Numbered from the stretch's first letter, positions 25,080-35,527 are shown. The stretch is DNA of 64,000 nucleotides from Yersinia entomophaga (GCF_001656035.1 NZ_CP010029.1:3173602-3237601), one strand, 5' to 3'. Made by a program: numbers and translations. Notes: a model not told the origin generated them from the letters alone.

Positions 25080-25810
25080 GCCAGTTTAATCTCAATGAAT
25101 TAAATGCCTTACCCAAGGCCGAGCAGGCAGCGGCACTCGCGCTGGTTAACGGTCAGTTGGAAGTGCTTTCCGCACAGGACCGCGTGAGTTGGGCATTGGA
25201 GAATTTACCGGGTGAATACGTTTTGTCATCCAGTTTTGGTATTCAAGCGGCGGTATGCCTGCATTTGGTGACGCGCCAGCGGCCAGATATTCCGGTTATT
25301 CTGACGGACACAGGCTACCTGTTTCCCGAAACCTATCGGTTTATTGACGAATTAGCCGAGAAACTGCAGCTCAATCTGCAGGTATTTCGTGCTGAACACA
25401 GCCCAGCGTGGCAGGAAGCGCGCTATGGCAAACTGTGGGAGCAGGGCGTAGAAGGTATTGAGCGTTACAATGAGTTGAATAAAGTGGAGCCGATGAATCG
25501 CGCGTTGGAAACGCTGGGAGCGCAAACCTGGTTTGCAGGCCTACGGCGCGAGCAGTCAGGCAGTCGGGCCAAATTACCGGTATTGGCCTTACAGCGTGGA
25601 GTATTCAAGCTACTGCCGATTATCGACTGGGATAATCGCCGTATTTATCAATATCTGACCGAGCATGGCCTGAATTACCACCCGTTATGGGAACAGGGCT
25701 ATTTATCCGTTGGAGATACTCATACAACCCGTAAATGGGAACCCGGCATGAGTGAAGAAGAAACGCGCTTTTTCGGTTTGAAACGGGAATGCGGGCTTCA
25801 CGAAAGCTAG
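25076..25810 (+). CDS. cysH: Phosphoadenosine phosphosulfate reductase CysH
   Basis: I choose the GTG at 25076, overlapping the cysI stop as GTGA and preceded by AGGGGG; this gives 244 residues, the E. coli length. An ATG at 25061 would add five residues. The PP-loop is '[10 protein letters not shown]' near 45, and the catalytic Cys is in the C-terminal 'ECGLHES'. The protein reduces PAPS to sulfite using thioredoxin or glutaredoxin. A strong hairpin follows. Confidence 0.96.
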   Translation: MSQFNLNELNALPKAEQAAALALVNGQLEVLSAQDRVSWALENLPGEYVLSSSFGIQAAVCLHLVTRQRPDIPVILTDTGYLFPETYRFIDELAEKLQLNLQVFRAEHSPAWQEARYGKLWEQGVEGIERYNELNKVEPMNRALETLGAQTWFAGLRREQSGSRAKLPVLALQRGVFKLLPIIDWDNRRIYQYLTEHGLNYHPLWEQGYLSVGDTHTTRKWEPGMSEEETRFFGLKRECGLHES

Positions 25811-25834
25811 AACCAGCTTTTTCCTCTGCAATCG

Positions 25835-25860
25835 CATTGGGAGCCTTGGTGCTCCCAATG
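25835..25860 (+). terminator. Hairpin after cysH
   Basis: A perfect 10-base stem CATTGGGAGC/GCTCCCAATG with a 6-base loop, 24 bases after the cysH stop. The tail (TCTTGG) is not a good T-run, so it may work as a transcript-stabilising hairpin or an imperfect terminator. Confidence 0.65.
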
Positions 25861-25983
25861 TCTTGGTGGCTAACCAGTTAAATGCAATGGTTAGCAGCGT
25901 AGCCTATTAAAATATAACGTCATTTTTTCATTAACATTTTCGTCGACGTTCGTTACAGACGATTATTCACTCTGCTTATCTAA

Positions 25984-26378
25984 TTAACCGCTGATTTTCT
26001 CTCTGGCTAACGCTGCCAGAAAGTGGCTGCGATTTTTATAGTTATGGCTGATTTAATAAATCTATCGATTGTCGTCAGCAAATTTTGCGGCATGGTCAAA
26101 TTGAACTATACCGCTTTGCTTTCGTATTGTGTCGGCTCGATTTCGATGAAACCTAATACGTCGCCGCTCTAGGTTAAACGCGAATCTTTAATATAGCGCT
26201 GCGGATTTTTGGGGGGTGTAGGTAAGGGAAAGCCATCATCCATCAAGGCTTCAACTTGAATTGCAAAGGTTTTTTCCGCGTTGGCGGTTGTCATACCCCT
26301 AAACAGCCTTTCCTTAGATGGTATACCCAGAACGAATTTATACGCGGGGAATACAAAAAGGGCGCTCATAATGAGCAC
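25984..26378 (-). pseudogene. Decayed HicB-like antitoxin
   Basis: Reading leftward, 'AEKTFAIQVEALMDDGFPLPTPP' resembles the HicB partial RNase-H fold. A TAG at 26169 interrupts it; the frame continues 'GDVLGFIEIEPTQYESKAV', meets a second TAG at 26106, then 'FNLTMPQNLLTTIDRFIKSA'. After a frameshift near 26040 it ends 'NYKNRSHFLAALAREKISG', the ribbon-helix-helix C-terminus typical of HicB. The N-terminus runs into the iap terminator, so the original start is lost. No hicA partner is visible. It sits between cysH and iap, where E. coli carries CRISPR-Cas. Confidence 0.75.
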
Positions 26379-26380
26379 CC
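26355..26380 (-). terminator. Rho-independent terminator of iap
   Basis: On the minus strand GGGTGCTC (26380-26373) pairs with GAGCGCCC (26367-26360) around a 5-base loop, and TTTTT follows. It lies about 55 bases beyond the iap stop. Confidence 0.8.
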
Positions 26381-26436
26381 CGTTGGTACTTATCGGACTT
26401 TTTAATCAGATTGCGAATGACTTCCCACTAAAATGA

Positions 26437-27480
26437 TTATTTATTTGCTCCGGCTAGCTCTTTTACCAGCGGCAGCAGGATTTTGACGCTATCCCGCGAA
26501 CGTTTGGCAATCCTGCCGGGCAAGTGATGATCGAGATAATTCAGATTATCCCACTGACTCTGGTGGCGGGTTTCCCCCAATGGAAAATGGGGGCTGATAG
26601 CACGTTGTTGGCAACCGTCTTTTTTGCCTAACTGATAGTTGGTGGCTTCGACGGAAAGCACTGAAATGCCCGATTTATCAAAGGCATTCTGATCGGCGCG
26701 ACAGTGAGGCTCTGGCGTGTTTTCCGGGCGACTCGCCGCTGGGATTCCGGCATTGCGCGCTAACGTCAGGGCGCGATCGCGGCTTTTCGCTGCGAAGCTT
26801 TTAGCATCATGCTGGCCGGGGTTGAAATACAAACGATCGCCGGTAATCAAACTGTCTAAGGTGATGACCAGCAAGGTGTTTTCTTTTTCCTCTGCGCTCA
26901 TGCGTTTCAGATAGTTTGCTGCACCCTGAGCGCCGACTTCTTCAGCGCTTAAAGCGACAAAACGCAAGCTATAACGGGTCGGAATGTCTTTCAACCGCTC
27001 CGCCAGTTCAAGCATCACACCGACGCCAGAGGCATTGTCATCCACGCCTTGCAGCGTCAGGCCGCCTAGGTTTTTATCCAAATCCTGATCGCTATGAGGC
27101 GTGTAAGTATCAAAGTGGGCCATGATCACCACTTGCTGCGGCTCGCGACCACCGTGGGCGGCAATGACCGAAGTGGCACTGAGGTTGCGCCAACTCTGCT
27201 TGCCGTTTTTACTGGTGTAAAGATAGCGGGTATTGAAAACCCGCAAATTGGTCTGGTAACCCATGGTTTCAAATTGCTGGTTAAGATAATCGGCGGCGAG
27301 CAATTCGGCAGGGCTACCGGCCATACGTCCAGGGAAGTAGGTGGCAATATGGCGAGTTTGTTGCTCGGCTATTTTCCCTAACGGCTCACTTTTAGCCGCT
27401 GCGGCCGCCGCATTCAGTGGGAATACAGTGCTAAAACAAAGCGTAACAATCGCCAGTTTCAGGTGAAGGCGGGAAAACAT
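26437..27480 (-). CDS. iap: Periplasmic M28 aminopeptidase Iap
   Basis: 347 residues with a signal peptide ending near residue 28 (LNAAAAAA). M28 zinc-peptidase motifs: His-Asp in 'MAHFDTYTPHSD' near 122, 'GVDDNASGVGVMLELAERL' near 148, and the Glu pair in 'ALSAEEVGAQGA' near 180. In E. coli Iap removes N-terminal arginine from alkaline phosphatase. Its position between cysH and the cysDNC genes matches E. coli. Confidence 0.92.
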   Translation of the reverse strand: MFSRLHLKLAIVTLCFSTVFPLNAAAAAAKSEPLGKIAEQQTRHIATYFPGRMAGSPAELLAADYLNQQFETMGYQTNLRVFNTRYLYTSKNGKQSWRNLSATSVIAAHGGREPQQVVIMAHFDTYTPHSDQDLDKNLGGLTLQGVDDNASGVGVMLELAERLKDIPTRYSLRFVALSAEEVGAQGAANYLKRMSAEEKENTLLVITLDSLITGDRLYFNPGQHDAKSFAAKSRDRALTLARNAGIPAASRPENTPEPHCRADQNAFDKSGISVLSVEATNYQLGKKDGCQQRAISPHFPLGETRHQSQWDNLNYLDHHLPGRIAKRSRDSVKILLPLVKELAGANK

Positions 27481-27779
27481 ACCTAAATATCCTTTTATAG
27501 AGTCGTAATCGCGCAGTTTGGCATGGATAACGCTGCGCTATGCGGGGCTTAGTATGAGACTGTCCGCGCGATTAGACAATTTGTATGGTTCCTAATTATC
27601 AGAATTTTTTATGTCTAAATCAGGAATGTCATTCGACGCTATAAGTGAGCTTGCCTCTGCAAGGCCGATTGCATCGGCTTTATATCATTACGGAACTTGT
27701 AATTACTTTTCGTCATTTCATAAGGTCATACCCCGCCCCTATAGTCACCTTACGCTTTATCATGTAATCGAAGGCCGCT
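27481..27779. other. Divergent control region between iap and cysG
   Basis: About 300 bases with no supportable gene. It should contain the promoter of cysG-cysDNC. A CysB-activated promoter is expected from the operon's role, but I cannot point to a definite site. Confidence 0.45.
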
Positions 27780-29198
27780 GTGGATTATCTACCAATATTT
27801 GCCGACTTGAAACAACGCCCGGTTCTGGTCGTTGGCGGCGGCGAAATCGCTGCGCGAAAAATAGATTTGCTTCATCGCGCGGGCGCTCAGATCCGGGTAG
27901 TGGCGCAGGCGCTTTCTTCCGAACTTCAGCAACAGCATGACGCGGGAAAAATTTGCTGGGTGGCAGATATTTTTGCGCCAGAACAGCTGGACGAGGTTTT
28001 TCTGGTGATTGCCGCCACTAATGACAACGCTTTGAATGCGGCGGTATTCGCTGCTGCGGATCAGCGGCGGATTCTGGCTAATGTGGTGGACGATCAGCCG
28101 CGTTGTTCGTTTATTTTTCCTTCTATTGTCGATCGTTCTCCGTTGGTGGTGGCTATTTCATCCAGCGGTCAGGCGCCGGTTCTGGCACGAATACTACGCG
28201 AACAGCTGGAAGCCCTGCTGCCCGCGAGTCTGGGTGACATGGCTGCCGTGGCGGGTCGCTGGCGTGCGAGAGTTAAACAGCGGCTCACGTCGATGAGCGC
28301 TCGTCGTCGTTTTTGGGAAAAGGCTTTTACCGGTCGGTTTGCCAGCCTGATGGCCAGTGGACAATCGACGCTGGCAGAAAGTGAGCTGGAGCTCTCCCTG
28401 ATAGAGCCGCAAAGGGAAAGCGGCGAAGTGGCGTTGGTTGGCGCAGGCCCAGGTGATGCGGGTTTACTCACCTTACGTGGTCTGCAGGTTATTCAGCAGG
28501 CGGATGTCGTGCTATATGACCATTTAGTCAGCCCCGAAGTGCTGGACTTAGTTCGGCGCGATGCGGATCGCATTTGCGTGGGTAAACGGGCGGGCGCTCA
28601 CTCCGTAGCGCAGGAGGAAACCAATCGCTTGCTGGTGGAACTCGCTCAGCAGGGCAAACGGGTTGTGCGTTTGAAAGGCGGCGATCCCTTTATTTTTGGC
28701 CGCGGGGGCGAAGAACTTCAGGTAGTCGCCGCCGCCGGTATTCCGTTTCAGGTTGTACCGGGAGTAACGGCCGCCGCCGGAGCAACGGCTTATGCGGGGA
28801 TTCCGTTAACCCATAGGGATCACGCCCAAAGTGTCACTTTTATTACCGGTCATTGTCGGGTAGACGGTGACGGGCTGGATTGGTCAACGCTGGCGCGTGG
28901 GCGTCAGACTTTGGCTATTTATATGGGAACGGTCAAAGCAGCTGAAATCAGTCAGCAATTGATCGCACACGGTCGGTCGGCGCAGACGCCGGTAGCGGTT
29001 ATTGGCCGTGGAACCCGCGCTGACCAACAGGTATTGATTGGCACGTTGGATCAACTGGACACATTAGCGCATCAGGCTCCGGCGCCAGCATTGTTGGTGA
29101 TTGGAGAAGTGGTGGATTTACACCACCAGATAGCCTGGTTTGGGCAACAACCGCAGACTGAACGGCCGCTTAGGTCGTCAATCGTGAATTTGGCATAA
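27780..29198 (+). CDS. cysG: Siroheme synthase CysG
   Basis: 472 residues with a GTG start; [10 protein letters not shown] matches the family start. The N-terminal dehydrogenase/ferrochelatase half has '[11 protein letters not shown]' near 15. The C-terminal uroporphyrinogen-III methyltransferase has '[16 protein letters not shown]' near 220 and '[20 protein letters not shown]' near 330. It makes siroheme, the cofactor of CysI. In E. coli K-12 cysG lies with the nir genes; here it leads the cysDNC cluster, so siroheme supply is tied to sulfate assimilation. Confidence 0.95.
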   Translation: MDYLPIFADLKQRPVLVVGGGEIAARKIDLLHRAGAQIRVVAQALSSELQQQHDAGKICWVADIFAPEQLDEVFLVIAATNDNALNAAVFAAADQRRILANVVDDQPRCSFIFPSIVDRSPLVVAISSSGQAPVLARILREQLEALLPASLGDMAAVAGRWRARVKQRLTSMSARRRFWEKAFTGRFASLMASGQSTLAESELELSLIEPQRESGEVALVGAGPGDAGLLTLRGLQVIQQADVVLYDHLVSPEVLDLVRRDADRICVGKRAGAHSVAQEETNRLLVELAQQGKRVVRLKGGDPFIFGRGGEELQVVAAAGIPFQVVPGVTAAAGATAYAGIPLTHRDHAQSVTFITGHCRVDGDGLDWSTLARGRQTLAIYMGTVKAAEISQQLIAHGRSAQTPVAVIGRGTRADQQVLIGTLDQLDTLAHQAPAPALLVIGEVVDLHHQIAWFGQQPQTERPLRSSIVNLA

Positions 29199-29208
29199 AG
29201 GATCTGTT

Positions 29209-30117
29209 ATGGACGAAAAACGACTCACTCACTTGCGGCAATTGGAGGCGGAGAGCATCCATATCATCCGTGAAGTGGCCGCCGAATTCGGGAATCCGGT
29301 GATGCTTTATTCCATCGGTAAAGATTCCTCGGTGATGTTGCATCTGGCGCGCAAAGCCTTCTTCCCCGGTAATTTGCCTTTCCCACTGCTACATGTCGAT
29401 ACCGGCTGGAAATTCCGCGAGATGTATGAATTTCGCGATCGCACCGCCAAAGATTTTGGCTGCGAGTTGTTGGTGCATAAAAACCCGGAAGGGGTGGCGA
29501 TGGGGATAAATCCCTTTGTTCACGGCAGTGCCAAGCACACCGACATGATGAAAACCGAAGGGTTAAAGCAGGCTCTTAACCAATATGGCTTTGATGCCGC
29601 TTTCGGCGGGGCGCGCCGTGACGAGGAGAAATCCCGAGCTAAAGAGCGTATTTATTCGTTCCGCGACCGTTTCCATCGCTGGGACCCTAAAAACCAGCGC
29701 CCTGAGCTGTGGCATAACTATAACGGCCAGATTAATAAGGGTGAAAGCATTCGCGTTTTCCCACTATCCAACTGGACTGAACTGGATATCTGGCAGTATA
29801 TCTTTTTGGAAAACATCGACATTGTGCCACTGTATCTGGCGAAGCCTCGCCCGGTTATCGAGCGGGATGGCATGTTGCTGATGGTGGATGACGATCGTAT
29901 CGATCTGCAACCGGGTGAAATGATCGCGCAGAAAATGGTGCGCTTCCGCACGTTGGGCTGCTGGCCGTTGACCGGTGCGGTGGAATCGCAGGCGGAAACA
30001 TTGCCGGCGATTATTGAAGAAATGTTGATATCAACTACCAGCGAACGTCAGGGTCGAATGATCGACCGCGATCAATCCGGCTCCATGGAGCTTAAAAAGC
30101 GTCAGGGATATTTCTAA
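29209..30117 (+). CDS. cysD: Sulfate adenylyltransferase subunit 2 CysD
   Basis: 302 residues, the E. coli length. The PP-motif '[18 protein letters not shown]' near 35 binds ATP, and '[15 protein letters not shown]' near 130 and the C-terminal '[11 protein letters not shown]' are family features. With CysN it forms adenosine phosphosulfate from ATP and sulfate. cysG is 10 bases upstream and cysN 11 bases downstream. Confidence 0.97.
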   Translation: MDEKRLTHLRQLEAESIHIIREVAAEFGNPVMLYSIGKDSSVMLHLARKAFFPGNLPFPLLHVDTGWKFREMYEFRDRTAKDFGCELLVHKNPEGVAMGINPFVHGSAKHTDMMKTEGLKQALNQYGFDAAFGGARRDEEKSRAKERIYSFRDRFHRWDPKNQRPELWHNYNGQINKGESIRVFPLSNWTELDIWQYIFLENIDIVPLYLAKPRPVIERDGMLLMVDDDRIDLQPGEMIAQKMVRFRTLGCWPLTGAVESQAETLPAIIEEMLISTTSERQGRMIDRDQSGSMELKKRQGYF

Positions 30118-30128
30118 GGAGCGGCCCG

Positions 30129-31574
30129 ATGAGCAACATGATTCTACAAAATACGGCGATGGCACAACAAATTGCCGATGAAGGCGGCGTAGAGGCCTAT
30201 TTGCACGCGCAGCAGCATAAAACTCTACTGCGTTTCCTGACCTGCGGCAGCGTGGACGACGGGAAAAGTACCCTGATAGGTCGTTTGCTACACGATACTC
30301 GTCAGATTTATGAAGACCAATTAACGACGCTGCATACCGATAGCAAGCGCATTGGTACGCAGGGTGAAAAACTGGATCTGGCGCTGCTGGTTGATGGTTT
30401 ACAGGCCGAACGGGAGCAGGGCATTACTATTGATGTGGCTTACCGCTATTTCTCGACGGAAAAACGGAAGTTTATTATCGCGGATACGCCGGGGCATGAG
30501 CAGTACACCCGTAATATGGCGACCGGCGCATCAACCTGCAATCTGGCGATTTTGCTGATCGATGCGCGTAAAGGCGTATTGGATCAAACTCGTCGTCACA
30601 GTTTTATCGCCACTCTGTTGGGGATCCGTCATTTGGTGGTGGCGGTGAATAAAATGGATTTGGTGGATTATCAGCAGTCGGTTTTCGAGCAATTCAAAAA
30701 CGATTACCTGAGTTTTGCCGAACAATTGCCGACGGATCTGAATATCAAATTTGTTCCGCTGTCAGCATTGGACGGCGATAACGTAGCGACGCCAAGTGAG
30801 AAAATGGCCTGGTACACCGGCCCCACGCTGCTGGACGTATTAGAAACCGTGGATGTGGTGAACGCCAGTCGCCAGCAGCCTCTGCGTTTTCCGGTGCAGT
30901 ATGTGAATCGCCCTAATCTGGATTTTCGCGGTTATTCCGGCACCTTGTCCGCCGGTGTGGTGCGCGTGGGTCAGAAAATCAAAGTGTTGCCTTCTGGAGT
31001 TGAATCCACAGTAGCCAGAATTGTGACTTTCGATGGCGATTTGCAGCAGGGCATTCCCGGCGAAGCTATCACACTGGTTTTGGCTGACGAAGTGGATATT
31101 AGCCGTGGCGATTTACTGGTGGATGCCGATGAAACGCTAAAACCGGCGCAGAATGCGCTGGTAGACGTGGTCTGGATGGCGGAGCAGCCTCTGGTGGTCG
31201 GGCAAAGTTACGACATCAAAGTGGCGGGCAAAAAAACGCGTGCTCGGGTGGAGAATATTCAGTATCAGGTGGAAATTAACAGCCTGACTCAGCGAGTGGT
31301 AGAAAGTCTGCCTCTAAACGGGATAGGGCTGGTTGAACTGGCCTTTGACGAACCGTTGGTGTTGGATAGCTATCAGCGCAACCGCGATACCGGGGGAATG
31401 ATATTTATCGATCGGTTGAGTAACGTCACGGTTGGCGCAGGGCTGATTCGGGAAACGCTGGAGTCGGTTTATCAGGAAACCAGTCAGTTTAGCGCTTTTG
31501 AGCTGGAATTAAATGCTCTGGTACGTCGCCACTACCCTCACTGGGGTGCGCGCGATCTATTGGGAGGAAAGTAG
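30129..31574 (+). CDS. cysN: Sulfate adenylyltransferase subunit 1 CysN (GTPase)
   Basis: 481 residues. GTPase motifs: G1 'GSVDDGKST' near 40, G3 '[12 protein letters not shown]' near 118 and G4 'NKMD' near 174, followed by EF-Tu-like beta-barrel domains. GTP hydrolysis drives APS formation by CysD. It ends one base before the proposed start of cysC. Confidence 0.97.
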   Translation: MSNMILQNTAMAQQIADEGGVEAYLHAQQHKTLLRFLTCGSVDDGKSTLIGRLLHDTRQIYEDQLTTLHTDSKRIGTQGEKLDLALLVDGLQAEREQGITIDVAYRYFSTEKRKFIIADTPGHEQYTRNMATGASTCNLAILLIDARKGVLDQTRRHSFIATLLGIRHLVVAVNKMDLVDYQQSVFEQFKNDYLSFAEQLPTDLNIKFVPLSALDGDNVATPSEKMAWYTGPTLLDVLETVDVVNASRQQPLRFPVQYVNRPNLDFRGYSGTLSAGVVRVGQKIKVLPSGVESTVARIVTFDGDLQQGIPGEAITLVLADEVDISRGDLLVDADETLKPAQNALVDVVWMAEQPLVVGQSYDIKVAGKKTRARVENIQYQVEINSLTQRVVESLPLNGIGLVELAFDEPLVLDSYQRNRDTGGMIFIDRLSNVTVGAGLIRETLESVYQETSQFSAFELELNALVRRHYPHWGARDLLGGK

Positions 31575-31575
31575 T

Positions 31576-32226
31576 TTGCCTGCTCATTCTTTGCATTCTG
31601 ATAACCAGCACACTTTGCCTGCGGATGTGCCAGCGGATGAGAATGTCGTCTGGCATTCCCATGCGGTAACCCGGCAGGATCGCGAAAGGAAAAATGGTCA
31701 CCGAGGCGCGGTGCTGTGGTTTACCGGTTTATCCGGTTCGGGTAAATCGACGTTGGCTGGTGCGCTGGAACAGGAGTTGTTCCGGCGTGGGATCCGCACC
31801 TATTTATTGGACGGCGATAATGTTCGTCATGGGTTATGTCGGGATTTAGGTTTTTCCGATACCGATCGACGGGAAAACATTCGGCGTGTTGGTGAAGTGG
31901 CAAAGCTGATGGTTGACGCTGGGCTGGTGGTCTTGTCCGCCTTTATTTCGCCTCATCGCGCAGAACGGCAAATGGTGCAGGAAATGTTAGACAACGGCCA
32001 GTTCATCGAGGTTTTTGTCGATACGCCTCTTGCCATTTGTGAGGCTCGCGATCCAAAAGGGTTATACAAAAAGGCTCGCGCCGGTGAGCTGAAAAACTTT
32101 ACCGGAATAGATTCAGTTTATGAATCTCCAATGGCACCTGATATTCATCTGAAAGGAGATCGGCCTTTGGCGCAGTTAGTTGAGCAATTACTGGAACAAC
32201 TTTCGGTAAAAGCCATTATCAGCTAA
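31576..32226 (+). CDS. cysC: Adenylylsulfate kinase CysC
   Basis: 216 residues from the TTG at 31576, which has a strong GGGAGGAAA ribosome site at 31562-31570; a start further upstream would lie inside cysN. The P-loop is 'GLSGSGKST' near 52, then '[10 protein letters not shown]' and '[16 protein letters not shown]'. The enzyme phosphorylates APS to PAPS, the substrate of CysH. It is the last gene of the cluster. Confidence 0.93.
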   Translation: MPAHSLHSDNQHTLPADVPADENVVWHSHAVTRQDRERKNGHRGAVLWFTGLSGSGKSTLAGALEQELFRRGIRTYLLDGDNVRHGLCRDLGFSDTDRRENIRRVGEVAKLMVDAGLVVLSAFISPHRAERQMVQEMLDNGQFIEVFVDTPLAICEARDPKGLYKKARAGELKNFTGIDSVYESPMAPDIHLKGDRPLAQLVEQLLEQLSVKAIIS

Positions 32227-32249
32227 GCAACGAAGGTTTATTGGCAGGA

Positions 32250-32276
32250 AAGGGGCGACTTTGCAGGCCCCTTTTA
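32250..32276 (+). terminator. Terminator of the cysG-cysDNC operon
   Basis: AAGGGGC (32250-32256) pairs with GCCCCTT (32267-32273) and is followed by a short T-run. It lies 24 bases after the cysC stop. Confidence 0.75.
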
Positions 32277-32306
32277 TCAATCTTTTTATCGCCTGTTACC
32301 CCCGGA

Positions 32307-32900
32307 TTAGGCAGAAACGCTAAGCAGCTCGCTTTTCATCATGGCATTCAGGTGACGCAGGATTTCATCCTCGGAGAAATGAAGCTCCGGAAATTGTGTC
32401 ATTCCATCCAGACCGCACACCAGACCTATTAATCGCCAGGCAATATTGCCGCTGTCATCACCCGAACGAAACTCACCGCTCTCTCGGCCGCTATTAATGA
32501 CGGCTACCGTGGCTTGATGCCAATTGGACATCGATTGGGTATAGGCGAGCCGGATGGCATCGTCGCGCTCGGCCAGCAGACTCACCTCATTCCACAGCCG
32601 GGTTTCTCTTTTTCCCGCGTCATCTTGCGGATAACCCAGCACCAGCAGCAAGCGCTCAACCGCCGGATGATTTTGGCAGGCTATAGCAAAGGTGGCGAGT
32701 GATTGCTGAACCAGCAGCAGGAAAGCATCGGCTCGCAGTTGAGAGACAGACGCAAAATGGTGGTGAACCTGACCTACCGCCACCTCGGCTTCATTTGCTA
32801 CGCGGCGCACCGTGGTAGCGGCCATTCCTTCTGCCATGGCCACCCGCACGGCAGCATTCAAAATACTGCTATGCCGCTCTTCGCGATTCAAATATGCCAA
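32307..32900 (-). CDS. smvR: TetR-family repressor, SmvR-like
   Basis: 197 residues. The N-terminal helix-turn-helix is at about 10-55 ('ILNAAVRVAMAEGMAATTVRRVANEAEVAVGQVHHHFAS' features), and a variable ligand-binding C-terminal domain follows. It diverges from an smvA-like efflux gene with GTTCAA-type operator sequences between them, the arrangement known for smvR-smvA in Klebsiella and Salmonella. It probably represses the pump and itself. The symbol rests on context and general similarity. Confidence 0.75.
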   Translation of the reverse strand: MAYLNREERHSSILNAAVRVAMAEGMAATTVRRVANEAEVAVGQVHHHFASVSQLRADAFLLLVQQSLATFAIACQNHPAVERLLLVLGYPQDDAGKRETRLWNEVSLLAERDDAIRLAYTQSMSNWHQATVAVINSGRESGEFRSGDDSGNIAWRLIGLVCGLDGMTQFPELHFSEDEILRHLNAMMKSELLSVSA

Positions 32901-32976
32901 GGATGCTCCTTTGCTCTCATTCTGAGATGAATTAACAGTTTGGTATGTAGGGGAATTATGCAGAGAATTGGACTGA

Positions 32977-33019
32977 TGTTCAACATTTCGCTACAATCGC
33001 ATATTGAACGCGTGTTCAA
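32977..33019. promoter_or_regulatory. Repeated operator for the SmvR-like repressor
   Basis: A perfect palindrome TTGAAC-GCGT-GTTCAA lies at 33004-33019. TGTTCAACAT occurs at 32977-32986 and again at 33013-33022. The sites lie between the divergent repressor and pump starts. Binding is inferred, not shown. Confidence 0.55.
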
Positions 33020-33051
33020 CATTAAATTCTGCCTTATTTGAGTCTCTCATT

Positions 33052-34566
33052 ATGTCTAAGAAATGGACTATTTTTTGCGTTATCATTTTGATGTACCTCC
33101 CGATTTCTATTGATGCCACCGTCTTGCATGTGGCTGCGCCTCGCCTTGGATTGGCTTTGTCGGCAACGGGGAGTGAATTGCTGTGGATTATCGATATCTA
33201 TTCTTTGGTGATGGCTTGTTTGCTGTTACCTATGGGGGCTTTGGGCGACCGCATCGGTTTTAAACGGCTGGCTCTGATTGGCTCCGTGCTATTTGGACTA
33301 TCGTCGCTGGCCGCTGCCTTGGCCGATTCGGTGGGAACGCTGATCGCTGCTCGCGCCTCTTTGGCTATTGGGGCCGCCATGATTCTGCCCGCCACTTTAT
33401 CTGCGGTTCGGCATATTTTCACCGATGAGCGCGAGCGAGCGCTGGCATTGGGAATCTGGGTGGCGGTAGGTACCGCTGGTGCCGCTATGGGACCATTAGT
33501 GGGCGGAGTGCTGCTGGAATACTTCTATTGGGGCTCGGTCTTTATGATTAACGTGCCGATAGTCGCGGTGGTGGTATTGGCGACCTGTTTCCTGATCCCA
33601 GACCAGCCTGGTCGCAGAACGCAAAGCTGGACGTTGGCACCGGCCTTGGTATTGACCACGGCAATATTATTACTGGTTTATGCGGCTAAAAGCGGGCTGC
33701 GCGGCAATGGCGATTTACTCGGCACCTCGCTAACCGCAGCGATTGGTGGCGTTATCCTGTACGGTTTTATCCGGCATCAGCTTTCATCACCTTCGCCGAT
33801 GATTGATTTTCGACTGATTGGTCAGAGGGTGATTGCCGTCGGTATGATTATGGCGCTGACCGCGATGATCACCTTGGTTGGTTTCGAATTGTTACTGACG
33901 CAGGAACTGCAATTTGTATTAGGGAAAACGCCGCTCGAAGCCGGTCTTTTCCTGTTGCCGCTGATGATTGCAAGTGGCCTAAGCGGCCCTCTGGCCGGTT
34001 GGCTGGTGGCAACGTTAGGTTTGCGTTTAGTCGCCACTCTGGGCATAGCCTTAAGTGCCGTTAGCTTCTTTGGATTGGCAATGACGGATTTCTCCTACCA
34101 AATCTATCAGGCGTGGGGCTGGATGGCGTTGCTCGGTTGCAGTATTGAAATCTCGTTGCTGGCTTCTACTGCCGCTATCATGAGCGCTGCGCCGCCGGAA
34201 AAAGCCGGTGCCGCCGGAGCGGTTGAAGGCATGGCATATGAGCTGGGCGCGGGTTTAGGCGTCGCGCTATTTGGTCTTTTGTTATCGCGGTTGTATATGG
34301 CTTCGGTGGTATTGCCGGAAGATTTGCCTGCGAATCTGGCAGAGCAGGCCAGCGCTTCTATTAGCGAAGCGATGCAGGTTATCAGCGAACTGGGTGGGGA
34401 GCAGGGCGAGCGAATGTTTGCCAGCGCCAGTCAGGCATTTTCGACCTCGCATAGTCTGGTATTAAGCATCGCTAGCGGCATCTTGATTTTACTCACCGCA
34501 GTGGTCTGGTACAGCATGCCGAGAAAAGAATCCGAGGCTAAATTGATAAATATATCAAAACACTAA
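33052..34566 (+). CDS. smvA: MFS multidrug efflux pump, SmvA-like
   Basis: 504 residues from the ATG at 33052; a longer upstream start is unlikely because it would overlap the operator. It has about 14 membrane segments (DHA2 type). Motifs 'IDATVLHVAAP', 'LLWIIDIYSLVMA' and 'LPMGALGDRIGFKRL' closely resemble Salmonella SmvA. That pump exports methyl viologen, dyes and cationic biocides such as chlorhexidine. A terminator follows. Confidence 0.85.
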   Translation: MSKKWTIFCVIILMYLPISIDATVLHVAAPRLGLALSATGSELLWIIDIYSLVMACLLLPMGALGDRIGFKRLALIGSVLFGLSSLAAALADSVGTLIAARASLAIGAAMILPATLSAVRHIFTDERERALALGIWVAVGTAGAAMGPLVGGVLLEYFYWGSVFMINVPIVAVVVLATCFLIPDQPGRRTQSWTLAPALVLTTAILLLVYAAKSGLRGNGDLLGTSLTAAIGGVILYGFIRHQLSSPSPMIDFRLIGQRVIAVGMIMALTAMITLVGFELLLTQELQFVLGKTPLEAGLFLLPLMIASGLSGPLAGWLVATLGLRLVATLGIALSAVSFFGLAMTDFSYQIYQAWGWMALLGCSIEISLLASTAAIMSAAPPEKAGAAGAVEGMAYELGAGLGVALFGLLLSRLYMASVVLPEDLPANLAEQASASISEAMQVISELGGEQGERMFASASQAFSTSHSLVLSIASGILILLTAVVWYSMPRKESEAKLINISKH

Positions 34567-34574
34567 TGATAGAA

Positions 34575-34601
34575 AGAGGCGAAGATATCGCCTCTTTTTT
34601 T
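34575..34601 (+). terminator. Rho-independent terminator of smvA
   Basis: A perfect 8-base stem AGAGGCGA/TCGCCTCT with a 5-base loop and seven T, just after the smvA stop. Confidence 0.9.
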
Positions 34602-34804
34602 GCCCGTAGGCTACTGATGTCTTCGTTGTTCCCCGCGCTCCAACACTGCTATTGACTATTCGCTTGAATGACGAACAATTAGTAACATATTTGATTGAAC
34701 AATTGTTAGACGTACTGCGTGAGAGAGCTATTATCAAATCCTGAATGTACCCTCGGCCAAGCGCCTACAGAGCGCGCCGTTAAAGAATACCCTTAGGGAT
34801 TTTT

Positions 34805-35122
34805 ATGCAGAATGTCACCCAAATTATTGTGAGCAAACAGCGAGAAAGGGAGGAACCGTCGCACTCCTTTCTCGGCGGAACCGCCGGTTTTACCTTTTAC
34901 TGGCTAGCTTTCGCCATTCCATTTCTAGTCTACGGGCCAAACACCGTTTTCTTCCTGCTTTATACTTGGCCGTTTTTTCTGGCGTTAATGCCGGTTTCGG
35001 TATTAATCGGCGTCGCCTTAAGTATGTTGCTGCGCGGTAATGTGCTATTTACCCTCGGTGGGACGGGCATTGCGGTGATATGCCTGTTTTGGATGCTGTT
35101 CTCTTTCCTCACCGGATGGTAA
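34805..35122 (+). CDS. ygbE: DUF3561 inner-membrane protein YgbE
   Basis: 105 residues: a polar N-terminus of about 25 residues, then two or three hydrophobic helices. Its place between the cysDNC region and ftsB matches E. coli ygbE. The function is unknown. Confidence 0.8.
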   Translation: MQNVTQIIVSKQREREEPSHSFLGGTAGFTFYWLAFAIPFLVYGPNTVFFLLYTWPFFLALMPVSVLIGVALSMLLRGNVLFTLGGTGIAVICLFWMLFSFLTGW

Positions 35123-35527
35123 AACGACTGGCGGGTGCTCGCGGCGAAAATTATCGCCAGAATGCCCCTATGACCTTTTTAATCCTAAGCTTCCATTGTG
35201 TTTTTCCTCTTGCTTTCCTCGCTTATTACCCGTTATTTTTACGCACTTTTTCCCTTTTCCCTCGCGGAAAAGTAGGTGTAAAGGTAAGGCAAAATGAAAA
35301 GTAAAAGCCGATTTAGCAGTTTTTCCGGCTAAGAAACTCACGGAGGAAAGGGAATCTATGACGACTGTCGCTAGTATAGCGTCCCAATAATTGCCGTTGT
35401 TTTGCAGATTTGCGTGGTATTTTTGCCAGAAATCGTCCTTAATCTTAAACTCTGGGGCATTTTCCCACTCAGAGTGGAGTCCGACGAAAAGTTGTGGGAT
35501 GATTAGTCAGTTTTTCAGGGGGCGGAG
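35123..35527. other. Gap between ygbE and ftsB
   Basis: 405 bases without a recognisable full gene. It contains a ten-codon reading frame at 35358-35390 (MTTVASIASQ) behind an unusually strong GGAGGAAAGGGA ribosome site. The region should also hold the ftsB promoter; I cannot place it with certainty. Confidence 0.45.

Noticed and set aside
25811..26436. CRISPR array expected next to iap by analogy with E. coli
   Set aside because: No regularly spaced direct repeats are present; the interval holds a hairpin and a HicB remnant.
27611..27940. A 109-codon plus-strand frame upstream of and overlapping cysG
   Set aside because: It overlaps the certain cysG gene in another frame and its translation is not protein-like.
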